In this document: piece after piece, positions 8,610 to 18,128 of the stretch
Layout of the letters: every line of letters begins with the position of its first letter
How positions within the stretch are numbered: position 1 is the stretch's first letter
NCBI RefSeq assembly: GCF_022919575.1
Contig: NZ_CP095071.1
Location: forward strand, 2,666,001 to 2,730,000
Direction of reading: 5' to 3'
DNA length: 64,000 nt
Source: Gracilibacillus salinarum
GTDB lineage: Bacteria > Bacillota > Bacilli > Bacillales > Amphibacillaceae
Program-made: the position numbers and the translations under genes
Notes under the pieces: model-generated
What the model was told of the DNA's origin: nothing
Database searches by the model: none
Seen by the model: the letters and a program-made list of their open reading frames with translations, nothing else

Positions 8610-8638
8610 AAAATAACGCAATTCTTTCCTATTGTCAA
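8610..8638 (-). promoter_or_regulatory. Sigma-A promoter of mntABCD
   Basis: Minus-strand TTGACA (8633-8638), 17-base spacer, TATTTT (8610-8615), 51 bases before the mntA ATG. A MntR operator would be expected near it, but I see no clean palindrome. Confidence 0.7.
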
Positions 8639-8828
8639 GTGTTTTTCGTAAGTATTATTTTATTTCTTCAAGGAAACTTTTTAGGTCTTTTCATTATAAG
8701 CACATAGCCCATATTTGTGACACTTTTTTCATATGATGAATGAGACATAGTGATAGACGAAGGGCGATCAAGCAGAGGTTCGTTAGGTATGAGACGAGCT
8801 TGGGAAGCCAAGCGCACCCGGTTCTAAC

Positions 8829-8983
8829 ATAAAGTGAGACTTCAATCATTTGGGGTTTTTGTGACCCCCAATGATTGCTAGCTAAACTTATCAGGAAGTT
8901 ATCGTCCGTTTATCCTCCACTTAGCTTCTTAGTTATCTCTCAAATCTTGAAGGGGGGTATTACGGACGGTTAGCGCCGTGATA
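8829..8983 (+). repeat. 150-bp structured repeat, full copy
   Basis: Begins ATAAAGTGAGACTTCAATCA and ends ACGGACGGTTAGCGCCGTGA. Two stem-loops are predictable: CAATCATTTGGGG pairs with CCCCAATGATTG, and CGTCCGT pairs with ACGGACG. Lies in a gene-free spacer. Confidence 0.8.
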
Positions 8984-9133
8984 CACCTGTAGTTAAGTGG
9001 GCCATAGCGGTCATCTTGAAATCCAATCACTTTTTCGTCCTGCGGGAGTCAATGTGTCGGTCCGCGCTATGGTACAGACTCTTTAAGGAGACGAAACCAG
9101 TCTGAGAACACCATCATTTGTCTTCTTTCTTTT

Positions 9134-9341
9134 TAAACGATACAAATCTTGGGCTGTTGCTTTTCACTTTTGGTCCCTTTCTCGCTAAACGATACAAATC
9201 TCTCGCTTCTGCTTTTCACTTTTGGTTCCTTTCTTGCTAAGCGATACAAATCTTGGGCTGCTCCCTTCCACTTTTGGTTCCTTTCTTGCTAAACGATACA
9301 AATCTCTGGCTACTGCTTTCCACTTTTGGTCCCTTTCTCGC
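9134..9341. repeat. Four tandem 52-bp repeats
   Basis: Units at 9134, 9186, 9238 and 9290, each exactly 52 bases, starting TAARCGATACAAATCT and ending CACTTTTGGTYCCTTTCTYG with C. Units differ at a handful of positions, mainly in the middle. 52 is not a multiple of 3, so this is not a coding repeat. There are no spacers, so it is not CRISPR. Confidence 0.9.
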
Positions 9342-9359
9342 AAGTGTAACCTCCCATAC

Positions 9360-9450
9360 GGTTTATGCTATAGTTCCAGTAAAAAATGCACAAAAATAAC
9401 CCGCAGCGGTCACTACGGATTATGGAGTAGCGGTTCCCACAGAGGGAGGT
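9360..9450 (+). other. Remnant of a type I toxin locus (leader kept, toxin lost)
   Basis: TATGCTATAGT (-10 like), hairpin ACCCGCAG...CTACGGAT, the leader AGCGGTTCCCACAGAGG and a strong GGGAGGTGATC, but then AAGAATAG with no start codon. Same order of parts as 4836-4960. Confidence 0.4.
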
Positions 9451-9489
9451 GATCAAGAATAGAAGGAAGAGCTACTTAACAGGAAATTA

Positions 9490-9518
9490 TTGACATCATT
9501 CAATCGATCTGTTAAGAA
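9490..9518 (+). promoter_or_regulatory. Probable promoter of the 9570 gene
   Basis: TTGACA (9490-9495), 17-base spacer, TAAGAA (9513-9518). It lies inside a 15-bp inverted repeat (ACAGGAA..TTATTGA with TCAATAATTCCTGT) spanning about 9480-9541. Confidence 0.45.
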
Positions 9519-9569
9519 TTAAATAATCAATAATTCCTGTATACATACTAAGGAAAGGGGAGCTTTTCC

Positions 9570-9869
9570 TTGCTGACACTTGGTGCTCTAGTCCTTCTGA
9601 TCTTCGGTGGGACCATTCTTATTATTACGATCCTGGTTTGTGTGTTTTTCATTTTGTTTATGAAAAACAAGCAAGCAATTACGAAAATGATTACGGGTAG
9701 TATACTTACCTTCATCTTCCTCGTTCTTAAACTAGCAGAGTTTATTGCTCCTATTTTATTCAAAGTTATCTATTGGACCTTTGGACCGCTCTCAGGCTTT
9801 TTAGGTATTCTGCTTGTTATTTGGGGAATTATTAGTAAGATTAAAGTATCTCATCGTAAGGCAACTTAA
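9570..9869 (+). CDS. Small membrane protein, unknown
   Basis: A 99-residue protein from a TTG start, 8 bases after GGGGAG. Three hydrophobic segments (about 3-30, 42-65 and 68-90), a short KNKQ loop, and a basic C-terminus (KIKVSHRKAT). I do not recognise it. It stands alone on the plus strand after the repeat-rich spacer. Confidence 0.65.
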   Translation: MLTLGALVLLIFGGTILIITILVCVFFILFMKNKQAITKMITGSILTFIFLVLKLAEFIAPILFKVIYWTFGPLSGFLGILLVIWGIISKIKVSHRKAT

Positions 9870-10019
9870 ATCTATTAAATTATTCCGAACACCCATCTAA
9901 ACTATTTATCTTCTAACCGTCCTCTTCCCCCGTACAAACCAAATCATGCCGTTTGTTTTGTGAAGGGGCACGACATCAGATTTCAAAAAATGTGACGTTT
10001 ACAAAGGAGGATTGGAAAA

Positions 10020-10439
10020 ATGGATGTCGAAGAAATACTTACGGTACATGTTCAAATAGAGAATACGATCGCACTAAATAATAATGATGGTGATTCCGTC
10101 ACGATGATTACGTTTCAAGGCCATGTAACGGGCGATTACTTTAAAGGAGAGATCCTTGACGGAGGCGTCGACACGCAGATCATCGGAAGGTTTGATGATC
10201 GCCATACGCTATCGGCCAGATATATGCTGGAAGGAACGGATTATACAGGGAAACCTTGCAAAATATATATTGAGAATAACGGTAGTATAAACAACAAGTT
10301 GCTAAACGGATTATTTAGATCCTATCCAAAAATCATAACGAATAGTAAGGCATTAGCTTTTTTGAATGATGACATGTTAGTTGCAGAAGGTCAATCAACA
10401 GCGTCCGGTTTAGATATTAACATATACAGAATAAAATAA
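10020..10439 (+). CDS. DUF3237-like protein
   Basis: A 139-residue soluble protein with AAAGGAGG 8 bases before its ATG. The order of motifs resembles DUF3237 beta-barrel proteins: an N-terminal 'VHVQIENTIAL', a glycine-rich FQGHVTGDYFKGEILDGGVD, then ARYMLEGTDYTGKPCKIYIE. These have no known enzyme activity and often travel with hydrolases. Here a predicted alpha/beta hydrolase follows 61 bases downstream on the same strand, so a two-gene operon is likely. No signal peptide. Confidence 0.65.
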   Translation: MDVEEILTVHVQIENTIALNNNDGDSVTMITFQGHVTGDYFKGEILDGGVDTQIIGRFDDRHTLSARYMLEGTDYTGKPCKIYIENNGSINNKLLNGLFRSYPKIITNSKALAFLNDDMLVAEGQSTASGLDINIYRIK

Positions 10440-10500
10440 AGCTCAGGTTATCCAGTTTGGCTAACCGGATATGTAATTCCTAAAACATGGAGGTTTAACA

Positions 10501-11265
10501 ATGAGCAGTTATCAAAAAGAAATGGTGAAGATAAAACATCAGGGGAGAGAAATTCATGGTATCTCTTACATGCCTGGTCGTGAGGGAAAGCACCCTGTCG
10601 TCATCTTCAGCCACGGTTTTAATGGAACGAATCAAGACTTTGCTATGCACAGTGACTATTTAGCCAAACATGGTATAGGCGCCGTTTGCTTCGATTTTTG
10701 TGGTGGCTCGATCTATTCAAAGAGTGATCTCAAGACGGAAGAGATGTCTATATTTACAGAAAAAGATGACCTGTCTGCTGTTATAGAAACAATTAAAAAT
10801 TGGAAAGATATTGATCCTGATCAAATCTTTTTATTTGGAGGCAGCCAAGGAGGATTAGTATCCGCATTAGTAGCAGAAGAATATATAACGGATATTAAAG
10901 GGCTCTTATTGCTTTATCCAGCCTTATGTATTGCAGATGACTGGAATCAAAAGTATCCAACACTTAACAGCATCCCAGATACACATGAGTTATGGGGAGT
11001 TCGGTTAGGTAGAATATATTTTGAATCGATTCATGATTATGATATTTTCGATCATATTGGACAATTCAACAAAAACGTTCTGATTCTTCATGGAGATCAG
11101 GATGAAATAGTATCCATTGATTATGGGAAGAGAGCAGAAATGGCATATCCACATGCTAGAATGGAAGTTTTCCCGGGAGAAGGCCATGGTTTTTCAGAAG
11201 CAGGTAATAAAAAAGTTGCGGAGATGACATATGAATTTGTAAAAGCAAATATCTCCCTATCTTGA
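10501..11265 (+). CDS. Alpha/beta hydrolase (esterase/peptidase-like)
   Basis: A 254-residue cytoplasmic hydrolase with a full catalytic set: oxyanion-region HGFNGT near residue 39, nucleophile elbow GGSQGG (Ser about 115), acid in LHGDQDEIVS (about 200), and histidine in GEGHGFSE (about 228). This is the BAAT/feruloyl-esterase-like branch. The start is supported by GGAGG. It probably shares an mRNA with the DUF3237 gene before it. Substrate not predictable from sequence. Confidence 0.85.
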   Translation: MSSYQKEMVKIKHQGREIHGISYMPGREGKHPVVIFSHGFNGTNQDFAMHSDYLAKHGIGAVCFDFCGGSIYSKSDLKTEEMSIFTEKDDLSAVIETIKNWKDIDPDQIFLFGGSQGGLVSALVAEEYITDIKGLLLLYPALCIADDWNQKYPTLNSIPDTHELWGVRLGRIYFESIHDYDIFDHIGQFNKNVLILHGDQDEIVSIDYGKRAEMAYPHARMEVFPGEGHGFSEAGNKKVAEMTYEFVKANISLS

Positions 11266-11484
11266 ACTTATTGACGTGATAGTCATACACTTTGTACCTA
11301 AAGATACATAACAAAGTGCCAAAATATACATTTTAATGCATAAAATCATGTATGTTTTGGCTTCACCAAGATATTAACGCACTTAAATGGACATATTTTT
11401 GATATTCTATTGCATAGCATATTTGTACTGCGTAGCGAATAGGACTATGATTTTAACACCTACAAATGAGGAAGATCCCTCGTA

Positions 11485-11670
11485 TTATTCTTCTTTTTCG
11501 TTGCCTTTCAACTGTCTTGCACTTATAAAAAATGCGTTCCCAACTATGAATATACCCAAAGAAACAAACATTGCTATTCCTGAATACTTATCGTTAAATA
11601 CTGTAGTATTAATCAGAATAACTGCCATGATCAATACAAGCGATATATACAATCCATTTATATATTTCAA
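11485..11670 (-). CDS. Small membrane protein, unknown
   Basis: A 61-residue protein from a TTG start (GAGGTAA just upstream) with two hydrophobic helices (about 5-25 and 32-50) and a charged tail QLKGNEKEE. No recognised family. It lies in a row of leftward small membrane genes. Confidence 0.5.
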   Translation of the reverse strand: MKYINGLYISLVLIMAVILINTTVFNDKYSGIAMFVSLGIFIVGNAFFISARQLKGNEKEE

Positions 11671-11729
11671 TTACCTCACCCCTTACACGATAGTAGCGCC
11701 AGCCCTTGTCGGGAAGAACGCTCTTTTGT

Positions 11730-11933
11730 TTAAGAAACCTTATCTAAAATCATAAGTAAATAACTGCCTGCACAAAGTAAAAATGCTATTTGGGTAATTA
11801 TATAAAAGGAGAATTCAACCTTTGTTAATTTCCTTTTTCTCTTGATTCTTCTGAAATGAAAATAATAATAAACGGCACATAGGAGAAGCACAACACCAGA
11901 TATTTGATATATATTCTCTAATAAACCAATCAA
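11730..11933 (-). CDS. Small membrane protein, unknown
   Basis: I start it at TTG 11933, 8 bases after AAGGAGG, giving 67 residues (MIGLLENIYQISGVVLLLC...). Two hydrophobic helices flank a very basic loop (HFRRIKRKRKLTK), which suggests both ends face outside. The open frame extends 12 codons further up, but that would place the start before the ribosome binding site. Unknown family. Confidence 0.55.
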   Translation of the reverse strand: MIGLLENIYQISGVVLLLCAVYYYFHFRRIKRKRKLTKVEFSFYIITQIAFLLCAGSYLLMILDKVS

Positions 11934-11961
11934 AAAAATCCCTCCTTGCAATCTAGCCCTT

Positions 11962-12010
11962 ATATGCAATATAGGCGCTGCCCACTATTTAGGAATTGCA
12001 CCCGATTGCG
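11962..12010. repeat. Short dispersed repeat with GCACCCGATTGCGGAA tail
   Basis: TAGGCGCTGCCCACTATTTAGG then TTGCACCCGATTGCGGAAGA. Same family as 2824-2873. The rest of the spacer, 12011-12371, shows no gene. Confidence 0.5.
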
Positions 12011-12371
12011 GAAGATCATTTTCTATTGCAGTGCTGTGCACCAACGAGAACTATTGATTTTTTCACAAGAGGTCCACCTTACATTCATTGAACTACTCCC
12101 CCATTACCAGAGACAGTTAAAAAAGTTAATACAGTTCTTTTTTAATGGCTCCACCAAAAATTGATTGTTAGTAAATAGTATTTTCTATGTAAATGACGTG
12201 AAAACTTTATAAAAAGTTACACAAGGATTTCTTATATAGAACTAATTATAATAACCTTCGCAGACACCTTGACTAACATAAAATATAGTACTCGTTTAGT
12301 TTTTATCGTCTAACTGTAATTTGTGACTGCTAAAGTAAAATGGGCAGCTTGATAAAACTGCCCTTACACGC

Positions 12372-12677
12372 TCATGCTGTATTCTTGCGGGATCTGGCCC
12401 TCATACCCTCACTAAAAAAAAGCAAAAATATAATTAATCCAACAATTCCTATTTCTATCTCCGTAGTAAATGCAATTAAAATTAATACCACTAACAGAAC
12501 TAAGCTGCCAACCACTAGTTTTGGCCCACTAAATCCTGTTCTAAAAAGCAAAAATGTATAAATACAACTTGCTAGTACAAACATCATACCTTGAAAATAT
12601 GCAGCATCGAAATCAATATATTTTATGGATAAAAAGGTTAATACAGCTAATAGGACAAACAATATAATGCTTTTCAT
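12372..12677 (-). CDS. Small four-helix membrane protein, unknown
   Basis: From ATG 12677 (GGAGGG 7 bases upstream) a 101-residue protein with four closely spaced hydrophobic helices and a basic tail (MRARSRKNTA). Not recognised. It is 62 bases downstream of jetD on the same strand, so it could be the last gene of the Wadjet transcript, but nothing in its sequence ties it to that system. Confidence 0.6.
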   Translation of the reverse strand: MKSIILFVLLAVLTFLSIKYIDFDAAYFQGMMFVLASCIYTFLLFRTGFSGPKLVVGSLVLLVVLILIAFTTEIEIGIVGLIIFLLFFSEGMRARSRKNTA

Positions 12678-12739
12678 AAAAAGACCCTCCACCTTTCCAC
12701 TGAATACATGATTGAATCCCTCGAATTAAGAATATGCCG

Positions 12740-14005
12740 TTATCTTTCCTTTAGCTCCTGCACCATGTCATCTACAAGCGCCTCCTGGTAGCCTGCCCGC
12801 TTAACCCTGTTCATCATCTTAATCACAGGAATAAATAGTTCGGACATATCAGCTTGCAGCTTGTTCAACCTTTCTTCTGACAACATAGATTCCATTGACA
12901 AGGCCTTATGATACGAAAAGACATCCATTTTCCAAAGTTTTGCATGATCGGGATGTCGTTCCAGTAATCGCTGTGCCATCTTTATCCCTTCCGGATCAAA
13001 ATCACCGGCATAATGAAGCGTACATCCTGCTTTTTCTAGTAAATCGAATAACATTAACCCTGCCAGTTTGAACTGTCCATGAGTGCATATTAACGGGGCA
13101 TCCGGGACCCTGTCCAATATACTGGAATACACACCTGAATTCTCGACAATATAGACCTGTTTCCTGTTATCTGCAGGATAAACGCTCTTCAGAGATACAA
13201 GCTCTCTTAATGGAACATTCATCACACTGCCGGCCTCATTCGCAGACTGCCACATTGGGTGGATTCCTTTGTCTGTCTCTGCTATTACATTAGCACATGT
13301 AACAAAGTTGGTAATATCATCACGCATGATGTGCGCTTTTAACAGCAGATCATTAATGGCCTCTGTACTTGACGGCATCTCTACTGCATAATGTACCGAC
13401 AGCAGGTGGATCCAGAGCCTGCCAACATTTGTGTTTAAATCAAACGCATGCGGATTACGAGTAACCCGCTGACTGAACATGGGTAATCGTTCATATTCCG
13501 TCGGCATGTTAGCTAATGCGGTGGAGAGAGGGACTGCCATCTGTTTAAACGCCTCATGTGACAGCCCAATCAAGCGATAGATCCAATACGTATCTGGTGT
13601 TTTTGCTTTGAGCGCAGTCAGCCAATCTCCCAGATTAGGATAGGTACGTTCCAATTCTTCTAATACACGAAGCTGGTTGTGATAGTCCAGCTGTTTCTGT
13701 TCTTTTTTCGAAATTAGCAATTGATCAAAAAAAGCCTCGAGCAATGTCTTCAAATCAAGTGGTGCAAACCTGGTTTTTTGTAACTGAATTTCAAACGCTT
13801 CTAATGACAGCTTTCCTTTTTTATTTAACGAGTCGGCGGTTTGTCCATAAAATCGCGCAATGACTTCCAGATCCTCTGCCGTGAATTGGTTCAGTTTTAC
13901 AGTACCACCAATTCTCCCTAAAGATTCGTATTTTTTCTTAAACAATTCAAATAATTGATTGTACACAGGCTCCTGTTTAAAATATTTTACTGCATCGCTT
14001 TTCAC
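12740..14005 (-). CDS. jetD: Wadjet type II nuclease subunit JetD (DUF2399/TIGR02679)
   Basis: 421 residues from a GTG start (GAGGAAG 7 bases upstream). The C-terminal DUF2399 part is a Toprim-type domain related to topoisomerase VI subunit A. The acidic Glu288 is in YIVENSGV, and DFDPEG (335-340) supplies the DxD. In Wadjet systems this subunit cuts closed circular DNA after the SMC-like motor has extruded it. It is the last of four adjacent genes, 13 bases after jetC. All active-site acids are present, so it should be functional. Confidence 0.88.
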   Translation of the reverse strand: MKSDAVKYFKQEPVYNQLFELFKKKYESLGRIGGTVKLNQFTAEDLEVIARFYGQTADSLNKKGKLSLEAFEIQLQKTRFAPLDLKTLLEAFFDQLLISKKEQKQLDYHNQLRVLEELERTYPNLGDWLTALKAKTPDTYWIYRLIGLSHEAFKQMAVPLSTALANMPTEYERLPMFSQRVTRNPHAFDLNTNVGRLWIHLLSVHYAVEMPSSTEAINDLLLKAHIMRDDITNFVTCANVIAETDKGIHPMWQSANEAGSVMNVPLRELVSLKSVYPADNRKQVYIVENSGVYSSILDRVPDAPLICTHGQFKLAGLMLFDLLEKAGCTLHYAGDFDPEGIKMAQRLLERHPDHAKLWKMDVFSYHKALSMESMLSEERLNKLQADMSELFIPVIKMMNRVKRAGYQEALVDDMVQELKER

Positions 14006-14018
14006 ATTAACACTTCCT

Positions 14019-17000
14019 CTATTCTACGGGGTTTTCTACATGCCAGCTCTTACCATTCCATCGATAGTTAAGAACACTAACATAATCGGCATTTTTTGGT
14101 CGGATTAATTCACTGACCGCCAGCTTATTTACGGTATCATAGTCTCCCCACAGTATCTGAGAGTTCATAATATAATTGAAACCCAGTTGCTCCACCACTT
14201 CAAACATTTGACGAATATTTCGCTCATCAACTCCCGCAAATGCTTCATCAAGCGAAATAATATATGGAGCCTCTGGATCGGCTTCTAAATATCTGGAATA
14301 GCAGGCCGTAAACAATGGGATGTACATCGCCATCGCTTTCTCACCACCACTGAATTTATAAAACTGGTTGTTGTTTAACTCCCTTTTTTGCTCACCTTCC
14401 CGCTGAAAGTACAGAACAAAAGAGAACCATTTACGATAATCCAGCACTTCTTTTAATACTTGGAGTAATGTCTGCATTTCATTACTCCCCTCCATCATGT
14501 CTTTCGCCTTCTGAATCTTGGTTCGGAAATGCATGGTGATGCTATCTAAGTCTTCTTCTTTTAACAACTTCGGATCCTGACGTAATAATTTGACTAAATC
14601 CATGGTATCTAATTCTGTCTCAGTATCTGCTGTACGCGGTTTCCACTTGATCGAAAAAGATAGCCCCGATGAGGTATCACGTGATTCCATTAAGTCTTTC
14701 ATTTTATTCACCCATTGCTCGGCCCTGCGAATACGCGCTCGCAGCTTCTGTCCAACCGAATGGAACAGTATTTCTTCATACAATGACTTATCCTGCTCAT
14801 CCAAAAAGCTTTCCTGTCGAGCTTGTTCTAATTCAATCTGCTCTTGTACGAGATAAGGTGTAGTCTGTTTACCTTGGAAATTCATTTCAATCACTTGTCG
14901 GGACATCGTTTGGTGCCATCTCTCCACATGTGGCTTAAAATCTTCCTCCTCTATCTCGTTCATCCACTCAGGAATGTGATAGGGAGCGACAAAGCTCGTC
15001 ATACTGTATTCCATCAGGTCGCTTAGCTGTTTATAATATTCCTGTGACAATTGCGAAGTCAGTTTACTGCGATCTTTATCTTTTCCTGAAGAATGATAGG
15101 ATTCGGTTACTTGTTTGGCTAACATATCCATATCTTCGTAAGCCTCTTTCACCACAAATCCACGCTCCGCTTCTTCCTTCAAAGAAACTCGCCAGATATT
15201 AGATAACTGCTTCCAGAAATTCAATTTCTTTTGACTTTCTACTAATCGTTCGTTTAGATGACCTGTCTCGGTCTCTTTTCTGGTTAATTCCTTTTCTTTT
15301 TGTTTTAACTCTTTTGCAAGCTCTTCCAGTTCATGCTGTACCTCCACAATTTGTTGCTGAATATCCTGAGCACCTTCCTGCTCCAATTGTTGTTCAATCT
15401 GCGCAATATTCTGCTTCAGTGTCGTGATCTGAGCTTCCTCCACATTGAGTTCTCCCTGAAATTCGAGTATTTCTTCTTCTATTTCAGCCAATCTTTCCTT
15501 CACTTCTGTCAAGCGTTCATGATCATGGCTAAACTGCAGGTGTGTTTTCTCTAAGCCTGATAAATCCTTCTCATACCTTTTCATTACCGACACTGCTGTC
15601 TGGTAAGCTTGTAAAGATAATTCCAATGAATATTCCCGCGTTTTTTGATCAAGCTGATGTTTGATCTGGCTATATTCCAAATGAATCTGCTTCAGCTCAT
15701 CAGACAACTTTTGTACGGTAGATTGGTGCTTAGTAATATCAAACCTGAGACCCTGAATTTGGCGGAAGCTTTCTTGCAAATCATGATCATTCGGGAATTG
15801 CTCTAAGGCATCCTTCGCTTGTGAGATGGCCTCTTTGACCTCCCGTACAGCTTGGATGGTTACCTCTTGCTGCGCCGTTAAATCCTGATATTCCTGCTCC
15901 AATCTAGCAATCTGTTCTTCGCGGAATCTTGCTCTTGCATTCTTGCCGACGTAACGAACTTCTTCTATTTCCACAGCATGCCCTTTTAATAAACCAAGCT
16001 GATAACCCCCAGTTTCTGTGATGGACATAGAGGATGACGCATCGTCTCCCATGACAATACTGCGTAAGATGTCATCTACTGCTTGTGAAGAAATGGTACT
16101 GTCATCTGGTACGTCCGGATCGACATAATCTGCTAAAGTATGTGCCATCATATTTGGCTGTGGCATTAAAATGCGATCATGTGTAACAGAAATCGCATCC
16201 TCTGTAATTAAAGCATCGAGCAACTGACTGTCAATCAAAGCAGCTTCTATCCGCCTTTTTACCTCCGGCTTCACATGTTCCTGAAATTCAATGGCTGCAT
16301 ATAAAGGCAGATGTGTAACCCCTTTTGCAGCTAATGCTTGTCTGGCTGTCTTCGTTTGCTCATCCATCCACGGCTCTGGGTCCGTTTTGGCCTTCCATTC
16401 GAAAATTTCCTCCTTTTTCTTATTTAAAGCATGATCAAGCTGCTCTTTTTCAAAATTTAGTTGAGATAACCGCTTCCCCTTCGATTGTTCGAATGCAAAT
16501 GTAGCCGTGCGATAAGGCTCTTTCAGCTGGTCATAGATGACTGGTTCGTATAAGGAGCGCAATTGCCTTGCTGTTTCTTGCTTTAATTCTTCTGGTATCT
16601 CCAGCCATTCATTTGTCTGGATCCATGTATGAATTTCGTTCAGCTTCTTCTCTTTATCCTCTTCAAATAGTCGCGTCCATTCTTGCTCTTGATAGCTAGC
16701 TTCATCTAACAGCTTATTTTCATCCGCTAACTCTTTATCTTTGTCCTGATATTTTCTTTTCAGCTGATCAAACGTTCGTAAATCCTCGGTTATCTCTTCC
16801 AGGGAGTGAATATGCTGATCGGTTTCTTTTTGCCAAACTTGAAAGTCAAATCGTTGTTTTTGATGGCGGACAAAATCTTGTTGGTTGATAGCATGAGTAT
16901 CGGCAAAAGCTGCTTCTTCCGCGTCATTAGCCAAATCCATTAAGCTGTCTTCCATCATTTGCTCCCGCTCATGCAACTGTTCTTCGAGCTTTTGCTGGTC

Positions 17001-18128
17001 AGACAGAAGACGTTGCTCCTTGCGACGACGATCTTGCCATTGGTCTTCTTTCTTGTTAAAAGCTGTCTGATGCTGTGCCAGCTTGTCTGCTTCACTTCTG
17101 CGCTCTTTCTCCAGATTCCAGACTTTATGCGATCGGAGGCGTTCTTCTTGTTTACGATTCGTTTCTTCCCTGATTTGTAAATCCTGCGTATCCGCATAAA
17201 GCTGATCAATGTCTTGTTGTAATCGCTGCTGCTCCTCATTCTGTTGCTCGAATTGTCTCTCTTCCTGTTTCCTTTTTCTGTTAGATGACAGATAACCGCT
17301 TGCCTGGTCATACAAGATACGTTGATTATACATATCATATACATGGTTTAAGCTCTTCAGGGCATTTACTTCGCGATCTAATTGCTCGATCTGTTGTTTG
17401 GTCTGATCCATCTGCTCAATGGTATCCGACAAATGCCGAAGATCTTCATCGGTCAATGGCGGTAATGCCGCTTCCAGAATGTCATAAATAACCGTCGGCC
17501 GGAAATCCTTGGATAGCTTAGGGCTTCGTAATTGAATGAGCAGCTTAATTAAATCTTCATACGCCTCTGTTGTTTCAAAGCCAAATAAGTATTTGTTTAC
17601 TAACTTCATATATTCTGTTTTTGTCTGCACAACTTGTCCACCGTCAGCCAAACGGTTCTCGAGTTCCATCCGGGAGAGTGGAATCTTTTGCTTTTTCCCC
17701 GCACTATTCTCTTCTTTATATAAAAAGATATCCTCTCCGATTCTTCGATTGTCGGTAATAACAAAACCCCAGAATTTCATTTGCTTGTTCCGCTTCGCCT
17801 GCAGTCCGATACCGACCGTTACATATTGATTGGTTTCCTCTCTTTTGCATTCAAGAAAAAGGTAACCTGTCCGCTCATCGCGATTGACGATTTCCTTCTC
17901 GCCCAGCAAATAATCTTCCATGCGACGTGCCTTAGACCCAAATGGATCCAAGCGGTCTGGTGACGTTCGCCCGTCCAATAAAACAGGTAAGAAACTTTGC
18001 ATCGTGACAGATTTCCCTGATCCATTGCTTCCACGCAGCAAAAGTTTCCCGTCTGCAAACGTGAAGGTCTCTTCATCGTAATACCAGAAATTTAGCAAGC
18101 CTGCTCGATTCATTTTCCATTTATTCAT
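14019..18128 (-). CDS. jetC: Wadjet type II SMC-like ATPase JetC (TIGR02680)
   Basis: 1369 residues. Walker A GSNGSGKS is at 33-40. Long, Gln/Glu/Lys-rich coiled-coil stretches lie between about 230 and 560 and again between 730 and 960, with a hinge-like segment in between. ABC signature FSGGEKAMA begins at 1259 and Walker B YIISLDEAFAGVD spans 1289-1301. This is the DNA-translocating, loop-extruding motor of Wadjet. The ATG is preceded by GGAGGTG, and the first 8 bases overlap jetB. Intact reading frame across 4.1 kb. Confidence 0.92.
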   Translation of the reverse strand: MNKWKMNRAGLLNFWYYDEETFTFADGKLLLRGSNGSGKSVTMQSFLPVLLDGRTSPDRLDPFGSKARRMEDYLLGEKEIVNRDERTGYLFLECKREETNQYVTVGIGLQAKRNKQMKFWGFVITDNRRIGEDIFLYKEENSAGKKQKIPLSRMELENRLADGGQVVQTKTEYMKLVNKYLFGFETTEAYEDLIKLLIQLRSPKLSKDFRPTVIYDILEAALPPLTDEDLRHLSDTIEQMDQTKQQIEQLDREVNALKSLNHVYDMYNQRILYDQASGYLSSNRKRKQEERQFEQQNEEQQRLQQDIDQLYADTQDLQIREETNRKQEERLRSHKVWNLEKERRSEADKLAQHQTAFNKKEDQWQDRRRKEQRLLSDQQKLEEQLHEREQMMEDSLMDLANDAEEAAFADTHAINQQDFVRHQKQRFDFQVWQKETDQHIHSLEEITEDLRTFDQLKRKYQDKDKELADENKLLDEASYQEQEWTRLFEEDKEKKLNEIHTWIQTNEWLEIPEELKQETARQLRSLYEPVIYDQLKEPYRTATFAFEQSKGKRLSQLNFEKEQLDHALNKKKEEIFEWKAKTDPEPWMDEQTKTARQALAAKGVTHLPLYAAIEFQEHVKPEVKRRIEAALIDSQLLDALITEDAISVTHDRILMPQPNMMAHTLADYVDPDVPDDSTISSQAVDDILRSIVMGDDASSSMSITETGGYQLGLLKGHAVEIEEVRYVGKNARARFREEQIARLEQEYQDLTAQQEVTIQAVREVKEAISQAKDALEQFPNDHDLQESFRQIQGLRFDITKHQSTVQKLSDELKQIHLEYSQIKHQLDQKTREYSLELSLQAYQTAVSVMKRYEKDLSGLEKTHLQFSHDHERLTEVKERLAEIEEEILEFQGELNVEEAQITTLKQNIAQIEQQLEQEGAQDIQQQIVEVQHELEELAKELKQKEKELTRKETETGHLNERLVESQKKLNFWKQLSNIWRVSLKEEAERGFVVKEAYEDMDMLAKQVTESYHSSGKDKDRSKLTSQLSQEYYKQLSDLMEYSMTSFVAPYHIPEWMNEIEEEDFKPHVERWHQTMSRQVIEMNFQGKQTTPYLVQEQIELEQARQESFLDEQDKSLYEEILFHSVGQKLRARIRRAEQWVNKMKDLMESRDTSSGLSFSIKWKPRTADTETELDTMDLVKLLRQDPKLLKEEDLDSITMHFRTKIQKAKDMMEGSNEMQTLLQVLKEVLDYRKWFSFVLYFQREGEQKRELNNNQFYKFSGGEKAMAMYIPLFTACYSRYLEADPEAPYIISLDEAFAGVDERNIRQMFEVVEQLGFNYIMNSQILWGDYDTVNKLAVSELIRPKNADYVSVLNYRWNGKSWHVENPVE

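Noticed and set aside
8560..8632. MntR operator upstream of mntA
   Set aside because: A regulator site is expected, but no palindrome close to the known MntR box could be seen; only the promoter is reported.
9134..9341. CRISPR array
   Set aside because: Units are contiguous 52-bp tandem copies with no unique spacers and no cas genes near.
9222..9452. 76-codon plus-strand ORF across the tandem repeats
   Set aside because: It runs through non-coding repeats in a period not divisible by three and has no ribosome binding site.
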